A DNA stretch of 64,000 nucleotides, taken from contig JAFYYG010000030.1 in assembly GCA_017557625.1 (NCBI GenBank), positions 1 to 64,000 of the forward strand, read 5' to 3'. The first letter of the stretch is position 1, and each line of letters starts with the position of its first letter. The notes beneath the pieces are model-generated. The model saw only the letters and a list, made by a program, of their open reading frames with translations, did no database searches and had not been told where the DNA came from. Positions 8,911 to 17,573 of the stretch are shown here, piece by piece. A program made the position numbers and the translations under genes. The stretch is from Muribaculaceae bacterium. GTDB taxonomy: Bacteria; Bacteroidota; Bacteroidia; Bacteroidales; Muribaculaceae.

Positions 8911-10305
8911 TCACCCTATCAGTGACTCAACGATTTTCTTGACATCTTCGCCGAGTTGCTGGGCTTTTTCCATGGTGTGGGCTTCGCTGTAGATGCGGAT
9001 GATGGGCTCGGTGTTGCTTTTGCGCAGGTGTGCCCATCCGTCTTTGAAGTCGATTTTCACGCCGTCGATTGTGGTGAGATTCTCATCTTTGTAGTGCTGT
9101 TCAACTGCTTTGAGGATTTTGTCAACATTCATCTCTGGAGTGAGTTGGAGCTTAGTCTTGGCAATGCTGTATTGCGGATAAGTGGCTTTGAGTTCACTTA
9201 CTTTCTTGCCACTCTTAGCAAGCAGGGTGAGGAACAGCGCCACTCCCACGAGAGCGTCGCGTCCGTAATGCAGTTCGGGATAGATTACTCCTCCGTTGCC
9301 CTCGCCGCCTATCACGGCACCAGTGCGGCGCATCTCGGTAGTGACGTTCACCTCGCCGACGGCAGCCGCCGTATAGTTGCAGCCGTGAGCCTGTGTCACG
9401 TCACGGAGCGCGCGCGATGAAGAGAGGTTAGAAACCGTCGAGCCTGGAGTGTGCGAGAGCACATAATCGGCAACTGCCACAAGAGTGTATTCCTCAACAA
9501 AGAACTCGCCGTTCTCCATCACGATAGCCAGTCGGTCAACATCGGGGTCAACGACGAAGCCCACATCGGCTTTACCTTGTTTCATAAGGTCTTGAATAGC
9601 GGTCAAGTTCTCAGGAATTGGTTCTGGTGTGTGGCCGAAATTGCCTGTTGGATCACAGAAGAGCTTGATGATGTTCTCGCTCTTCACGCCCATTGACTCC
9701 AATAGTTTTGGAATCGCCACGCCGCCAATTGAGTTCACTGCGTCTACTGCGACCCTGAAATCGGTATTTTTCACAGCATCCACATCAACAAGCTTCAACG
9801 CTTTCACTGCATCGATGTGTCGGCGAAGGTATGTGTAGTTCTTTTGCTCTCGGCCCAGCTTCTCGACTGGAGCATAGTCAAATTCCTCGGCCTCTGCTAT
9901 GCGTAGCACTTCTTTGCCCTGAGCGTCGTCGAGGAACTCACCTCGCTCGTTGAGCAGTTTAAGCGCGTTCCACTGCTTGGGGTTATGTGATGCGGTGATA
10001 ATGATGCCACCACAGGCTTTTTCCCAAACTACAGCAAGCTCGGTGGTGGGGGTAGTGGCAAGACCGATATTCACCACATCAAAGCCCATGCCATTGAGCG
10101 TGCCCACTACAATGTTGAGCACCATGCGTCCCGATAGACGAGCATCGCGCCCCACGACAATGACATTTGACTCACTAGATGAGTTGTTGCGAATAAAAGT
10201 GGCGTAGGCAGAGGTGAACTTCACGATATCCAGAGGCGATAGGCCATCACCAGCAGGACCGCCGATGGTGCCTCTAATGCCTGATATTGATTTTATAAGA
10301 GACAT
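8911..10305 (-). CDS. glmM: Phosphoglucosamine mutase
   Basis: Interconverts glucosamine-6-P and glucosamine-1-P on the way to UDP-GlcNAc for peptidoglycan and LPS. It is 464 residues of the alpha-D-phosphohexomutase family. Visible are SGIRGTIGG (~8-16), the phospho-serine loop TASHNPKQWNALKL (~104-117), the metal loop DPDVDRLAIV (~253-262), GGEGNGGVIYP (sugar loop) and RKSNTEPIIRIY (phosphate loop, near the end). The last gene of the nrnA-DUF4827-glmM run, 31 nt after the DUF4827 stop. GlmM is preferred over phosphomannomutase from overall resemblance to Bacteroidota GlmM, but a broad phosphohexomutase is possible. Confidence 0.85.
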   Translation of the reverse strand: MSLIKSISGIRGTIGGPAGDGLSPLDIVKFTSAYATFIRNNSSSESNVIVVGRDARLSGRMVLNIVVGTLNGMGFDVVNIGLATTPTTELAVVWEKACGGIIITASHNPKQWNALKLLNERGEFLDDAQGKEVLRIAEAEEFDYAPVEKLGREQKNYTYLRRHIDAVKALKLVDVDAVKNTDFRVAVDAVNSIGGVAIPKLLESMGVKSENIIKLFCDPTGNFGHTPEPIPENLTAIQDLMKQGKADVGFVVDPDVDRLAIVMENGEFFVEEYTLVAVADYVLSHTPGSTVSNLSSSRALRDVTQAHGCNYTAAAVGEVNVTTEMRRTGAVIGGEGNGGVIYPELHYGRDALVGVALFLTLLAKSGKKVSELKATYPQYSIAKTKLQLTPEMNVDKILKAVEQHYKDENLTTIDGVKIDFKDGWAHLRKSNTEPIIRIYSEAHTMEKAQQLGEDVKKIVESLIG

Positions 10306-10336
10306 AGCTTTTGAATTATGAATTTGTTGTTAGATT

Positions 10337-10912
10337 TTATATCTGATTGCGGAAATAGCGAACATGGTATAGATAGGGTTGAACATTAGAAATCTCGCTT
10401 GCCCAGCCATATTGCGACTTGATGATGAGGTTGACTTCGCTGTCAACGCCTAAATAGTTCAGAGGCATCTGTATGCCATATCCCCACTGCGCTGAAGAGG
10501 TGAGGCTGTAGTTCCCATATTGGAAATAAGTAGGTGCCGCATTCATGTCGTTCTCATTTCCATCACCATACATTTCTCCGTAGGTGTGCCAATAATAAAG
10601 GTTATAACGCATGTAACGGAAATAGATTCGTTCCGAATCCTTAGCCTTGTCGTTTTTGCGGTCGCCAGCTTTGATTACCTGCATATACACGTTGCCTTCG
10701 GGGTCAATTCTATAGTAAGGTGCATCTGGCCCCACTTCAAATATTGTATCGGCAGGGATTTCATTCACAACACGGCAGTTTGCCAAGTAAGCGTTAGCGG
10801 CATGACGCTCTTTGTCGAGCAATTCGGCATAACTTTCGCTGTCACTGCATGAAGTCATAGAGACGATAGCAGCAAACGCGATGAGGAAGAATAAAGTTTT
10901 TTTATTTCTCAT
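10337..10912 (-). CDS. DUF4827-type lipoprotein
   Basis: A 191-residue lipoprotein. The signal peptide MRNKKTLFFLIAFAAIVSMTSC ends in lipobox MTSC, with Cys at ~22. The rest matches what I recall of DUF4827 proteins of Bacteroidales (ADTIFEVGPDAPYYRIDPEGNVYMQV; GYGIQMPLNYLGVDSEVNLI), which resemble an FKBP-like fold. No catalytic residues of a peptidyl-prolyl isomerase can be confirmed by eye. The ATG overlaps the nrnA stop by 4 nt, so translation is likely coupled; glmM follows. Location is predicted to be the periplasmic face of inner or outer membrane. Function is unknown. Confidence 0.75.
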   Translation of the reverse strand: MRNKKTLFFLIAFAAIVSMTSCSDSESYAELLDKERHAANAYLANCRVVNEIPADTIFEVGPDAPYYRIDPEGNVYMQVIKAGDRKNDKAKDSERIYFRYMRYNLYYWHTYGEMYGDGNENDMNAAPTYFQYGNYSLTSSAQWGYGIQMPLNYLGVDSEVNLIIKSQYGWASEISNVQPYLYHVRYFRNQI

Positions 10913-11940
10913 TTTTCTATTGTTTTTTCGATTTTTACTTTCTCAACAATCTTATGAAATATCTCAACAGCCTCATCTATAGTGCCATAAAATTCGCCTG
11001 CAGCGGCGTTTTTGTGACCGCCACCGCCGAAATATGTGGCACACAGGGTATCAACGGCAAAATCGCCTTCGCTGCGCATCGACACCTTGATACAGTCGGG
11101 ATCCTCACGCATGAAGGTTGACCAATATACGCCTTTAACCGAGAGCGGACGGTTTACCAGTCGTTCGGTGTCGCCTGTCTTGTAGTTGAAGGTTTCGAGG
11201 TCATTTTTGTCGAGGACTATAAGCGCAATGCTGTCGTAAATGATGGTCATCTTGTTAAGCAGAGCATAGCTATGCAGTTTGAGGCTGTTAAGCGGCACGG
11301 TGTCCATAGCCTGCTTGTAGAGGTAAGGTTTGTCGATGCCATATTCCATGAGGCGTGCCATCACTTCATACACATCGGGATAAGACGAACTCCATGACAA
11401 GTTGCCAGTGTCGGTCATCATACCCACAAACAGCAGTGACGCTACTTGTTTATCAACATATTGTAGCCAATTTGCTTCTCTCAAAATGCGGAAAACCACC
11501 TCGCACGTCGATGACAACTTGGGGAAAGAGAACATAAGATTGAAGTCCTGAGTGGGATTCAAGTGATGGTCGATAAGCACTTTAGGAGCTCTGCTTTCCT
11601 CAAGCAGTGGCTTAATCTTATCTACGCGGTCGAGCGCGTTGTAGTCTAGGCAGAATAACAATTGTGTGTTCCTTATGATGTTGCCAGCGCGTTTCTCGTT
11701 GAAAGAGAAGGTGGCATAGTCAATGTCCTCGGTCATAAATTCGAGCGACTGTGCCAATTGGTCAGGAATGATGACAGTGACATTCTTGCCCATATTCCTC
11801 AGGGCCTTACATAACCCCAGACTCGACCCAATGGCGTCGCCGTCGGGCTTCTTGTGGCAGGTGATGACGATGCGAGTCACATCTGCTACAAGCTTCTTGA
11901 ACTGCTCAAGAGATTCAGGGTTAATTATGTTTTTTATCAT
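10909..11940 (-). CDS. nrnA: DHH-DHHA1 phosphoesterase, NrnA-like
   Basis: A bifunctional oligoribonuclease/pAp-phosphatase-like enzyme of 343 residues. It degrades nanoRNA (and possibly cyclic-dinucleotide linear products) and 3'-phosphoadenosine-5'-phosphate. The DHH domain shows CHKKPDGDAIGSSLGL (~28-43), CLDYNALDRVD (~97-107) and VLIDHHLNP (DHH motif, ~120-128). The DHHA1 domain ends with FGGGGHKNAAAGEF (~305-318), the substrate-binding GGGH loop. It heads the operon with DUF4827 and glmM. A CAAAGGTA at 11973-11980 reads TACCTTTG on its strand. Confidence 0.9.
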   Translation of the reverse strand: MIKNIINPESLEQFKKLVADVTRIVITCHKKPDGDAIGSSLGLCKALRNMGKNVTVIIPDQLAQSLEFMTEDIDYATFSFNEKRAGNIIRNTQLLFCLDYNALDRVDKIKPLLEESRAPKVLIDHHLNPTQDFNLMFSFPKLSSTCEVVFRILREANWLQYVDKQVASLLFVGMMTDTGNLSWSSSYPDVYEVMARLMEYGIDKPYLYKQAMDTVPLNSLKLHSYALLNKMTIIYDSIALIVLDKNDLETFNYKTGDTERLVNRPLSVKGVYWSTFMREDPDCIKVSMRSEGDFAVDTLCATYFGGGGHKNAAAGEFYGTIDEAVEIFHKIVEKVKIEKTIEK

Positions 11941-11972
11941 GCCTTGCCGTCAATTTTTTGCTTTTTAAGCTA

Positions 11973-11980
11973 CAAAGGTA
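11973..11980 (-). promoter_or_regulatory. -7 box upstream of nrnA
   Basis: TACCTTTG on the minus strand, 33 nt before the nrnA ATG. No TTG at the usual distance, so only half of the promoter pattern is present. Confidence 0.5.
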
Positions 11981-12033
11981 GGAATAAAATTCATACAATA
12001 GCATTATGTTAGGTTTTTTTTAGAGTTATATGA

Positions 12034-12063
12034 TTGCATTAAATAAAATAGTGATTAACTTTG
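12034..12063 (+). promoter_or_regulatory. Bacteroidota-type promoter of dsbD
   Basis: TTG at 12034-12036, 19-nt spacer, TAACTTTG at 12056-12063; 29 nt before the dsbD ATG. Confidence 0.82.
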
Positions 12064-12092
12064 CGCTTTGAAATCTAAAAACAATCTTAGAA

Positions 12093-14156
12093 ATGCAAAC
12101 GAAAAGACTTCTTAACATTCTCATTGCAATAATGCTCTGTGCTTTTGCCACTAATGCCCAACAGCTGACCCCTGTGAAATGGACCAAAAGCATCAAAATG
12201 ACAGATGAAAAGAATGGTGTTATAACATTTACTGCCAATATTGATAACGGTTGGCACATGTATTCAAACGACAGCCCTGAAGGTGATGGACCGATACCAC
12301 TAAGCATTATTTGGGATAAAAAAGATGGAATTAAGCTTGTAGGTGGTTTACAACCCAGCAAGAGTCCAACGACTATTGATGACGAAATGTTTGGCATGAA
12401 GGTGCGGCAATGGGATGGTAATGTTACACTAACTCAGAAGTTTACTACAACCGCTAACAAATACAATATAGAGGGCGAAATAAGATATCAAGCATGTAGC
12501 ACAGGATGTGTATATGAAAGTGAACGATTTGACTTTAGTGGCACTGTTGACAAAAAAGAAGAAGCCAAAGAAAATACAAAGGAAGAAGATGCTGACAAAA
12601 AATCTGATGAGGAAGTTGTTGAGGAAGAAATCGTAGAGGAGACTGCCGATGATGAGGGTGTCGCAACAGATTCTTTGACAACAACATCCAATAAAGCATC
12701 ATTATCGCTTAACTCCAAGAGCGACCTTTGGGCCCCGGTTAAGTTCACTGACAAAGCGGCTGAAGGTACCGAGGGTAACAGCAACTCACTGTGGTACTTG
12801 TTCTGGACTTGCTTTCTCGGTGGATTCATCGCATTGCTCACTCCGTGTGTGTGGCCTATAATTCCGCTCACTGTGAGCTTCTTCCTCAAAAAAGGTACTA
12901 GCAAGAGCAAATCGATAACAAGTGCGGTTACCTACGGCTTGTCGATAATCGTCATATATGTGCTGCTAGGACTTCTTGTGACTGCGATATTTGGAGCCAA
13001 CGGCCTTAACGCCCTTGCCACCAATGCCGTTTGTAACATAATCTTCTTCCTGCTGCTCGTGCTCTTTGCCATCTCGTTCCTCGGAGCATTTGAGATAAAA
13101 CTTCCTGACTCGTGGTCAAGCAAGATGGACAGTCGCGCCGAAAAGACTACTGGTTTACTCAGTATCTTCTTCATGGCATTCACACTGGTGATTGTGTCGT
13201 TCTCATGCACTGGACCTATTATCGGCACATTGCTCGTTCAGACGGCTAGTAGTGGCAGTTACATGGGCCCAGTTGTGGGTATGTTTGGCTTTGCGCTGGC
13301 TCTGGCGATACCGTTCACGTTATTTGCCTTGTTCCCCTCGATGCTCAAGAAATTGCCTAAGTCGGGAAGCTGGCTCAATACCGTGAAGGTGGTATTAGGA
13401 TTCTTGGAGTTGGCACTGTCGCTCAAGTTCCTCTCGGTTGCTGACCTTGCATACGGATGGCACATTCTTGACCGTGAGACATTCCTGGCATTGTGGATAG
13501 CTATCTTCGGACTATTAGGGCTCTATCTGCTTGGGATGCTGCACCTTAAGAGCGATGGTGAGAAGAGGCAGCCAATTGGTGTGGTTCGTTTGATGCTTGG
13601 CATCATCACATTGGCTTTTACCGCTTATCTTATTCCTGGACTATGGGGCGCTCCATTGCGCACAACTAGCGCTTTTGTGCCGCCTATGTACACGCAGGAC
13701 TACAACACCAATCCTGAGACTAATAAAGAGTGGGAAGACTTTGAGGCTGGTGTTGCCGCCGCTGAGAAGAGTGGCAAACCAGTATTCCTTGAATTCTCGG
13801 GCTATGGTTGCGTGAATTGCCGCAAGATGGAAAGTGCAGTGATGGGTGTTGATAAGGTGAAGAATGAACTTAGTGAGAATTTCACTCACATTCGCCTCAT
13901 GGTTGATGACAAGACCGAGCTCGACAATCCTATAACAATAAAGAAAGACGGTAAGGTCGTGAAGAAACTCAGGACCGTTGGAGACAAGTGGAGCTATCTG
14001 CAAGAGGTGAAATTCAACGCCAACTCCCAGCCTTATTATGTGGTACTCAACTCTAAGGGAGAATTGATGTCGGGACCGTTTGTTTATAAAGAAGACATTG
14101 ACGGCTTCCTTGACTTCTTGAAACGTGGAAAAGAGAAATATGAAAAGCAAAAATAA
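12093..14156 (+). CDS. dsbD: Thiol:disulfide interchange protein DsbD family
   Basis: Carries electrons from cytoplasmic thioredoxin across the inner membrane to periplasmic thiols. It is 687 residues. A signal peptide (~1-22) precedes an N-terminal DsbD-alpha-like domain with the Cys pair in YQACSTGCVYE (~C135, C139). An acidic linker rich in Glu/Asp follows (~150-190). From ~231 come about eight membrane helices with the first redox Cys in ALLTPCVWPIIPLT and the second in VIVSFSCTGPIIGT. The C-terminal thioredoxin domain has EFSGYGCVNCRKM (~C573, C576; CxxC spelled CVNC). The order of domains matches complete DsbD. Its last 17 nt overlap mazG. Confidence 0.92.
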   Translation: MQTKRLLNILIAIMLCAFATNAQQLTPVKWTKSIKMTDEKNGVITFTANIDNGWHMYSNDSPEGDGPIPLSIIWDKKDGIKLVGGLQPSKSPTTIDDEMFGMKVRQWDGNVTLTQKFTTTANKYNIEGEIRYQACSTGCVYESERFDFSGTVDKKEEAKENTKEEDADKKSDEEVVEEEIVEETADDEGVATDSLTTTSNKASLSLNSKSDLWAPVKFTDKAAEGTEGNSNSLWYLFWTCFLGGFIALLTPCVWPIIPLTVSFFLKKGTSKSKSITSAVTYGLSIIVIYVLLGLLVTAIFGANGLNALATNAVCNIIFFLLLVLFAISFLGAFEIKLPDSWSSKMDSRAEKTTGLLSIFFMAFTLVIVSFSCTGPIIGTLLVQTASSGSYMGPVVGMFGFALALAIPFTLFALFPSMLKKLPKSGSWLNTVKVVLGFLELALSLKFLSVADLAYGWHILDRETFLALWIAIFGLLGLYLLGMLHLKSDGEKRQPIGVVRLMLGIITLAFTAYLIPGLWGAPLRTTSAFVPPMYTQDYNTNPETNKEWEDFEAGVAAAEKSGKPVFLEFSGYGCVNCRKMESAVMGVDKVKNELSENFTHIRLMVDDKTELDNPITIKKDGKVVKKLRTVGDKWSYLQEVKFNANSQPYYVVLNSKGELMSGPFVYKEDIDGFLDFLKRGKEKYEKQK

Positions 14157-15006
14157 TGCGATTAAGCGAGACAAAGCCGAGCTTGCTCAAAGCCTTGCGA
14201 GCGAGAGCATTTTATCAAATAGCCGTGAGCAGAAACTGGAGGCCTTTGGCGCGCTGCTCGATGTGATAGACAATCTGCGCGAGAAGTGTCCATGGGACTC
14301 GGTGCAGACTAATGAAAGCATGCGCCCTAACACCATCGAGGAGGCTATGGAGCTTGCTGAGGCGCTACTTGGCGATGATAACGCTACAATCAAGAAAGAG
14401 CTTGGTGATGTTCTGCTCCATGTTCTTCTATATTCCCGAATTGGCGAGGAGACAGGAGCATACGATATCGCTGAGGTGTGCAATTCCCTACGCCAGAAAC
14501 TGATTTACCGGCACCCTCACATCTACGGAAACGATAAGGTGAGCGGAGTAAAAGAACTGCTTGAGCACTGGGAAGTCATCAAAATGAAGGAGAAAGACGG
14601 CAACAAGACTATTCTTGGTGGAGTGCCTTCTACACTGCCGTCGCTCATCAAGGCCGAGAGGGTGCAGGAGAAGGCTGCCAACGTGGGCTTCGACTGGGAG
14701 AAGAAGGAAGATGTATGGGACAAGGTCAAAGAGGAGCTTGCTGAAGTGGAAACCGAAATGAAAGCGGGAAACGAGGCGAATATCGAGAAAGAGTTTGGCG
14801 ACCTGTTTTTTGCTCTCGTCAATGCCGCGAGGCTTTATGGCGTGCGTCCCGACAATGCGCTTGAGAAGACAAACCTTAAATTCATAGCTCGTTTCAACCA
14901 TGTGGAGAAGCGGGCCAAAGAGCAAGGCAAGCGACTAAACGAGATGACACTCGCTGAAATGGATAAGTTGTGGGATGAGGCAAAACAATTAAAATTGGGA
15001 GAATGA
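14140..15006 (+). CDS. mazG: Nucleoside triphosphate pyrophosphohydrolase MazG
   Basis: House-cleaning NTP pyrophosphatase (NTP to NMP and PPi). From ATG 14140 the product is 288 residues with two MazG domains. The first starts at LEAFGALLDVIDNLREKCPWD and contains EEAMELAEAL and KKELGDVLLHVLL. The second contains EELAEVETE and EKEFGDLFFALVNAARL; ExxE and ExxD metal-binding residues are present. Residues ~4-25 (NAIKRDKAELAQSLASESIL) are not typical MazG and are encoded by an in-frame copy of a 65-bp interspersed repeat. No other ATG exists before the conserved domain. The start lies inside dsbD (17-nt overlap), and the stop overlaps topB by 4 nt, so expression is coupled. Confidence 0.92.
   Translation: MKSKNNAIKRDKAELAQSLASESILSNSREQKLEAFGALLDVIDNLREKCPWDSVQTNESMRPNTIEEAMELAEALLGDDNATIKKELGDVLLHVLLYSRIGEETGAYDIAEVCNSLRQKLIYRHPHIYGNDKVSGVKELLEHWEVIKMKEKDGNKTILGGVPSTLPSLIKAERVQEKAANVGFDWEKKEDVWDKVKEELAEVETEMKAGNEANIEKEFGDLFFALVNAARLYGVRPDNALEKTNLKFIARFNHVEKRAKEQGKRLNEMTLAEMDKLWDEAKQLKLGE
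14151..14215 (-). repeat. 65-bp interspersed repeat, copy 1 (inside mazG)
   Basis: On the minus strand it begins ATAAAATGCTC and ends GCTTAATCGCATT, with the central GAGCAAGCTC. It matches copies at 21552-21616 and 58872-58936 over about 62 positions. It spans the dsbD stop and the first ~25 codons of mazG, and is open in the mazG frame. Confidence 0.85.
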
Positions 15007-17069
15007 AAGTTTGTGTTACCGAGAAACCCAGTGTGGCAAGAGACATTGCGCGACTGCTTGGAGCCAACGACCGGCACGAAGGTTACTTTGAGGGCAACGG
15101 CTATCAGGTAACATGGACTTTCGGGCACTTATGCACTCTTAAAGAGCCCAACGACTACACCGACCTATGGAAACGGTGGAGTCTCGCCTCATTGCCGATG
15201 ATTCCGCAACGCTTTGGTATCAAGCTGATTGAAGACGATGGCATAAAGAAGCAGTTTAAGGTTATTGAAACCCTTATCTCCAACGCCGATGAGGTGATAA
15301 ACTGCGGTGATGCCGGTCAGGAAGGAGAGCTAATTCAGCGTTGGGTATATCAGAAAGCGCGATGCAACAAGCCTGTGAAACGCCTGTGGATTTCATCGCT
15401 CACCGACGAGAGCATCCGTGATGGGTTCCAGCAGCTGCAAGACGCGTCACACTTCGACAATCTTTACTTTGCAGGTCTCTCGCGCGCAATTGGCGATTGG
15501 ATTCTTGGCATGAACGCCACAAGGCTTTACACCCTCAAATATCGCAACTCCTATTCCCGCAATGTGCTGTCAATTGGTAGGGTGCAGACGCCAACCCTCG
15601 CACTCATTGTGGCACGTCAGCGTGAGATTGAGAACTTTGTGCCCGAGGACTATTGGGAAATAAAAACCAAATACCGCGACACCATTTTCAACTCGACCAA
15701 AGGCAAGTTCAAGACTGAGGCTTCGGCGAGCGAGATAGTGGAGAGCATCAAGGACTTTCCGCTCACTGTGACTTCGGTGGCAAAGAAGAAGGGCAAGGAA
15801 GCGCCACCACGGCTTTTTGATCTCACCAGTCTTCAGGTCGAGTGCAACAAGAAGTTCTCTTACAGCGCCGACGAGACCTTGCGTCTCATCCAGTCGCTCT
15901 ATGAGAAGAAGGTGACGACTTATCCTCGTGTTGACACCACTTATCTGAGCGATGACATCTATCCCAAGATTCCGGGCATAATGCAAGCCATGAAACCCTA
16001 TGCCGCTCTAACCCAGCCAGTTCTTGCTGGCAAGCTGCCCAAAAGCAAGAAGGTTTTTGACAACAGCAAGGTCACTGACCACCATGCGATAATCCCCACG
16101 AATGTTGACCCTGCCAGCGTGTTCCTCACTCGAGAGGAGAAATTCGTCTATGACCTCGTTGCCAAGCGGTTTATCGCGGCATTCTATCCCGACTGTGAGT
16201 TCTCGACCACGACTGTTATGGCAAAAGTCAACGAATTTGACTTTAAAGCCACAGGAAAGGAAATCTTGAAAGAAGGCTGGCGAGTGATTTATAATAAGGA
16301 TAAAGCGCAGGTCGCCGATGCTGAAGCAAAGGACAAAGATGAGGATGACAACGGTATCATGCCCACCTTTGTTGAAGGTGAGAGTGGACCTCATGAGCCG
16401 TCATTGTTAAAGAAGACCACGCAGCCCCCAAAATACTACACTGAGGGAACGCTACTGAGGGCGATGGAGACAGCAGGAAAGTTTGTGGATGACGACGAAC
16501 TGCGCGACGCCATGAAGGAGAACGGCATTGGGCGACCTTCCACACGTGCCGCTATCATAGAGACTCTGCACAAGCGCCATTACATTGCCAAGCAGCGCAA
16601 GAGTTTGTTAGCCACGGCGGCAGGCATTCAGCTAATCGACACCATCAAAGAGGAACTGCTCAAGTCGGCTAAGCTCACTGGCTTGTGGGAGAACAAGCTG
16701 CGTAAGATTGAGCGTGGCGAGTTCAGCGCGCAGCAGTTTATCGATGAACTAAAAACTCTTGTCAACGAGATTGTGCTCAACGTGTTGCGCGACAACTCCA
16801 GCACAATCATCGCAGTTCCAAGCGACGAGGAGAAAAAGAATGCGCAAAAGGCCGATGGCGATAAAAAGCCACGCAAGCCGCGGCTCAAGTCAATAGAGGA
16901 AATCGCATGTCCTGTGTGCGGCAAGGGGCACATCATCAAAGGCCGCACCGCCTACGGATGCAGTGAGTTCCGAAGCGGATGCGAGATGCGACTCCCCTTT
17001 GACACCTATCCCTCAGACCTCACACCTGCGAAGCTTAACACCATGATAAAGAAAGCATACAAGAAATGA
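15003..17069 (+). CDS. topB: DNA topoisomerase III
   Basis: Type IA topoisomerase that relaxes or decatenates DNA through a transient 5'-phosphotyrosine. It is 688 residues. The TOPRIM domain starts MKVCVTEKPSVARDIARLLGA and holds the acidic NCGDAGQEGELI (~100-111). The active-site Tyr is in TTYPRVDTTYLSDD (~Y307). Other family blocks are SIGRVQTPTLALIV, DHHAIIPT and GIGRPSTRAAIIETL. The C-terminus carries one topoisomerase zinc-ribbon-like repeat with CPVCGKGHI...YGCSEF, which lacks the second CxxC-like pair of a full zinc finger. ATG overlaps the mazG stop by 4 nt, and its own stop overlaps the next small gene by 4 nt. Confidence 0.95.
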   Translation: MKVCVTEKPSVARDIARLLGANDRHEGYFEGNGYQVTWTFGHLCTLKEPNDYTDLWKRWSLASLPMIPQRFGIKLIEDDGIKKQFKVIETLISNADEVINCGDAGQEGELIQRWVYQKARCNKPVKRLWISSLTDESIRDGFQQLQDASHFDNLYFAGLSRAIGDWILGMNATRLYTLKYRNSYSRNVLSIGRVQTPTLALIVARQREIENFVPEDYWEIKTKYRDTIFNSTKGKFKTEASASEIVESIKDFPLTVTSVAKKKGKEAPPRLFDLTSLQVECNKKFSYSADETLRLIQSLYEKKVTTYPRVDTTYLSDDIYPKIPGIMQAMKPYAALTQPVLAGKLPKSKKVFDNSKVTDHHAIIPTNVDPASVFLTREEKFVYDLVAKRFIAAFYPDCEFSTTTVMAKVNEFDFKATGKEILKEGWRVIYNKDKAQVADAEAKDKDEDDNGIMPTFVEGESGPHEPSLLKKTTQPPKYYTEGTLLRAMETAGKFVDDDELRDAMKENGIGRPSTRAAIIETLHKRHYIAKQRKSLLATAAGIQLIDTIKEELLKSAKLTGLWENKLRKIERGEFSAQQFIDELKTLVNEIVLNVLRDNSSTIIAVPSDEEKKNAQKADGDKKPRKPRLKSIEEIACPVCGKGHIIKGRTAYGCSEFRSGCEMRLPFDTYPSDLTPAKLNTMIKKAYKK

Positions 17070-17275
17070 GCAGCACTGTGCAATATATAATTGTGGGCAT
17101 TATAGTAGCGGCAGCCTTTGCCCTGGCGGCACGCAGCATATACCGCGCCATCACACAAAAAAAGTCGGCCCTCAACCCCTGTGACAGCTGCAAACTTAAA
17201 GACAACTGCAAGAAAAAGTATGACAACTGTGAAGTTCAGATTACTGATGGTTCTGTTGGAGTGTTTCAAAGATAA
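17066..17275 (+). CDS. Small Cys-rich membrane protein (FeoB-associated-like)
   Basis: A 69-residue protein with one N-terminal membrane helix (~8-26, IIVGIIVAAAFALAARSIY) and a short cytosolic tail with four cysteines in NPCDSCKLKDNCKKKYDNC. It resembles the FeoB-associated Cys-rich membrane protein family, but no feoB is nearby, so the name is by resemblance only. It is coupled to topB by a 4-nt overlap (ATGA) and closes the dsbD-mazG-topB run. The cysteines might bind a metal or be a redox partner; that is inference. Confidence 0.75.
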   Translation: MSSTVQYIIVGIIVAAAFALAARSIYRAITQKKSALNPCDSCKLKDNCKKKYDNCEVQITDGSVGVFQR

Positions 17276-17303
17276 TGCGAGACATGTTGTGACAGCGACA
17301 TTG

Positions 17304-17336
17304 AAAAAAGCCACTTGGATTTTTTCTCCAGGTGGC
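17304..17336 (-). terminator. Minus-strand intrinsic terminator (orphan)
   Basis: On the minus strand the stem GCCACCTGG/CCAAGTGGC (one G-T pair) with a 9-nt loop is followed by six Ts. It lies beyond the dockerin-like relic and has no intact minus-strand gene of its own. Confidence 0.65.
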
Positions 17337-17395
17337 AAATTATAGGAATGTCCTTTTTTATAGGAAATTCGTGCAAATTAGTGGTTTGTCACGCG

Positions 17396-17482
17396 TCAGC
17401 TTCCCAAGAGGATATTATAGATTTCGGTGATGTCGGCAGTGGTGATATATCTGTCACCATTGATGTCGCTGGTGGGCACTTA
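17396..17482 (-). pseudogene. Relic of a dockerin-like C-terminal domain
   Basis: On the minus strand, 27 codons between an in-frame TAA (17480-17482) and a TGA (17396-17398) read as a dockerin type I-like calcium repeat. The core DINGDRYITTADITEIYNI has the DxNxDxxxxxxD spacing, followed by LLGS and the stop. Such C-terminal repeats are common on secreted Bacteroidales proteins. Only the tail survives; the rest of the gene is gone. It sits between the htrA terminator and a second minus-strand terminator. Confidence 0.6.
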
Positions 17483-17498
17483 GTACGTCACACAGTGC

Positions 17499-17527
17499 AA
17501 AAAAGGCGGCCGCTGTTTGCGACCGCC
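17499..17527 (-). terminator. Intrinsic terminator of htrA
   Basis: On the minus strand GGCGGTCGC/GCGGCCGCC (one mismatch) with a 5-nt loop is followed by six Ts; 46 nt past the htrA stop. Confidence 0.82.
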
Positions 17528-17573
17528 ATGTGGTTATAAAATGTGTGCTATGAAAAATTTCAAAATCGTTGTT

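Noticed and set aside
14125..14139. GTG start of mazG at 14125
   Set aside because: The ATG at 14140 is in the same frame and more likely; the extra five codons lie within dsbD and are not MazG-like.
17066..17275. Ferrous iron transport locus
   Set aside because: The small Cys-rich membrane protein resembles FeoB-associated proteins, but no feoA or feoB is near; it is coupled to topB.
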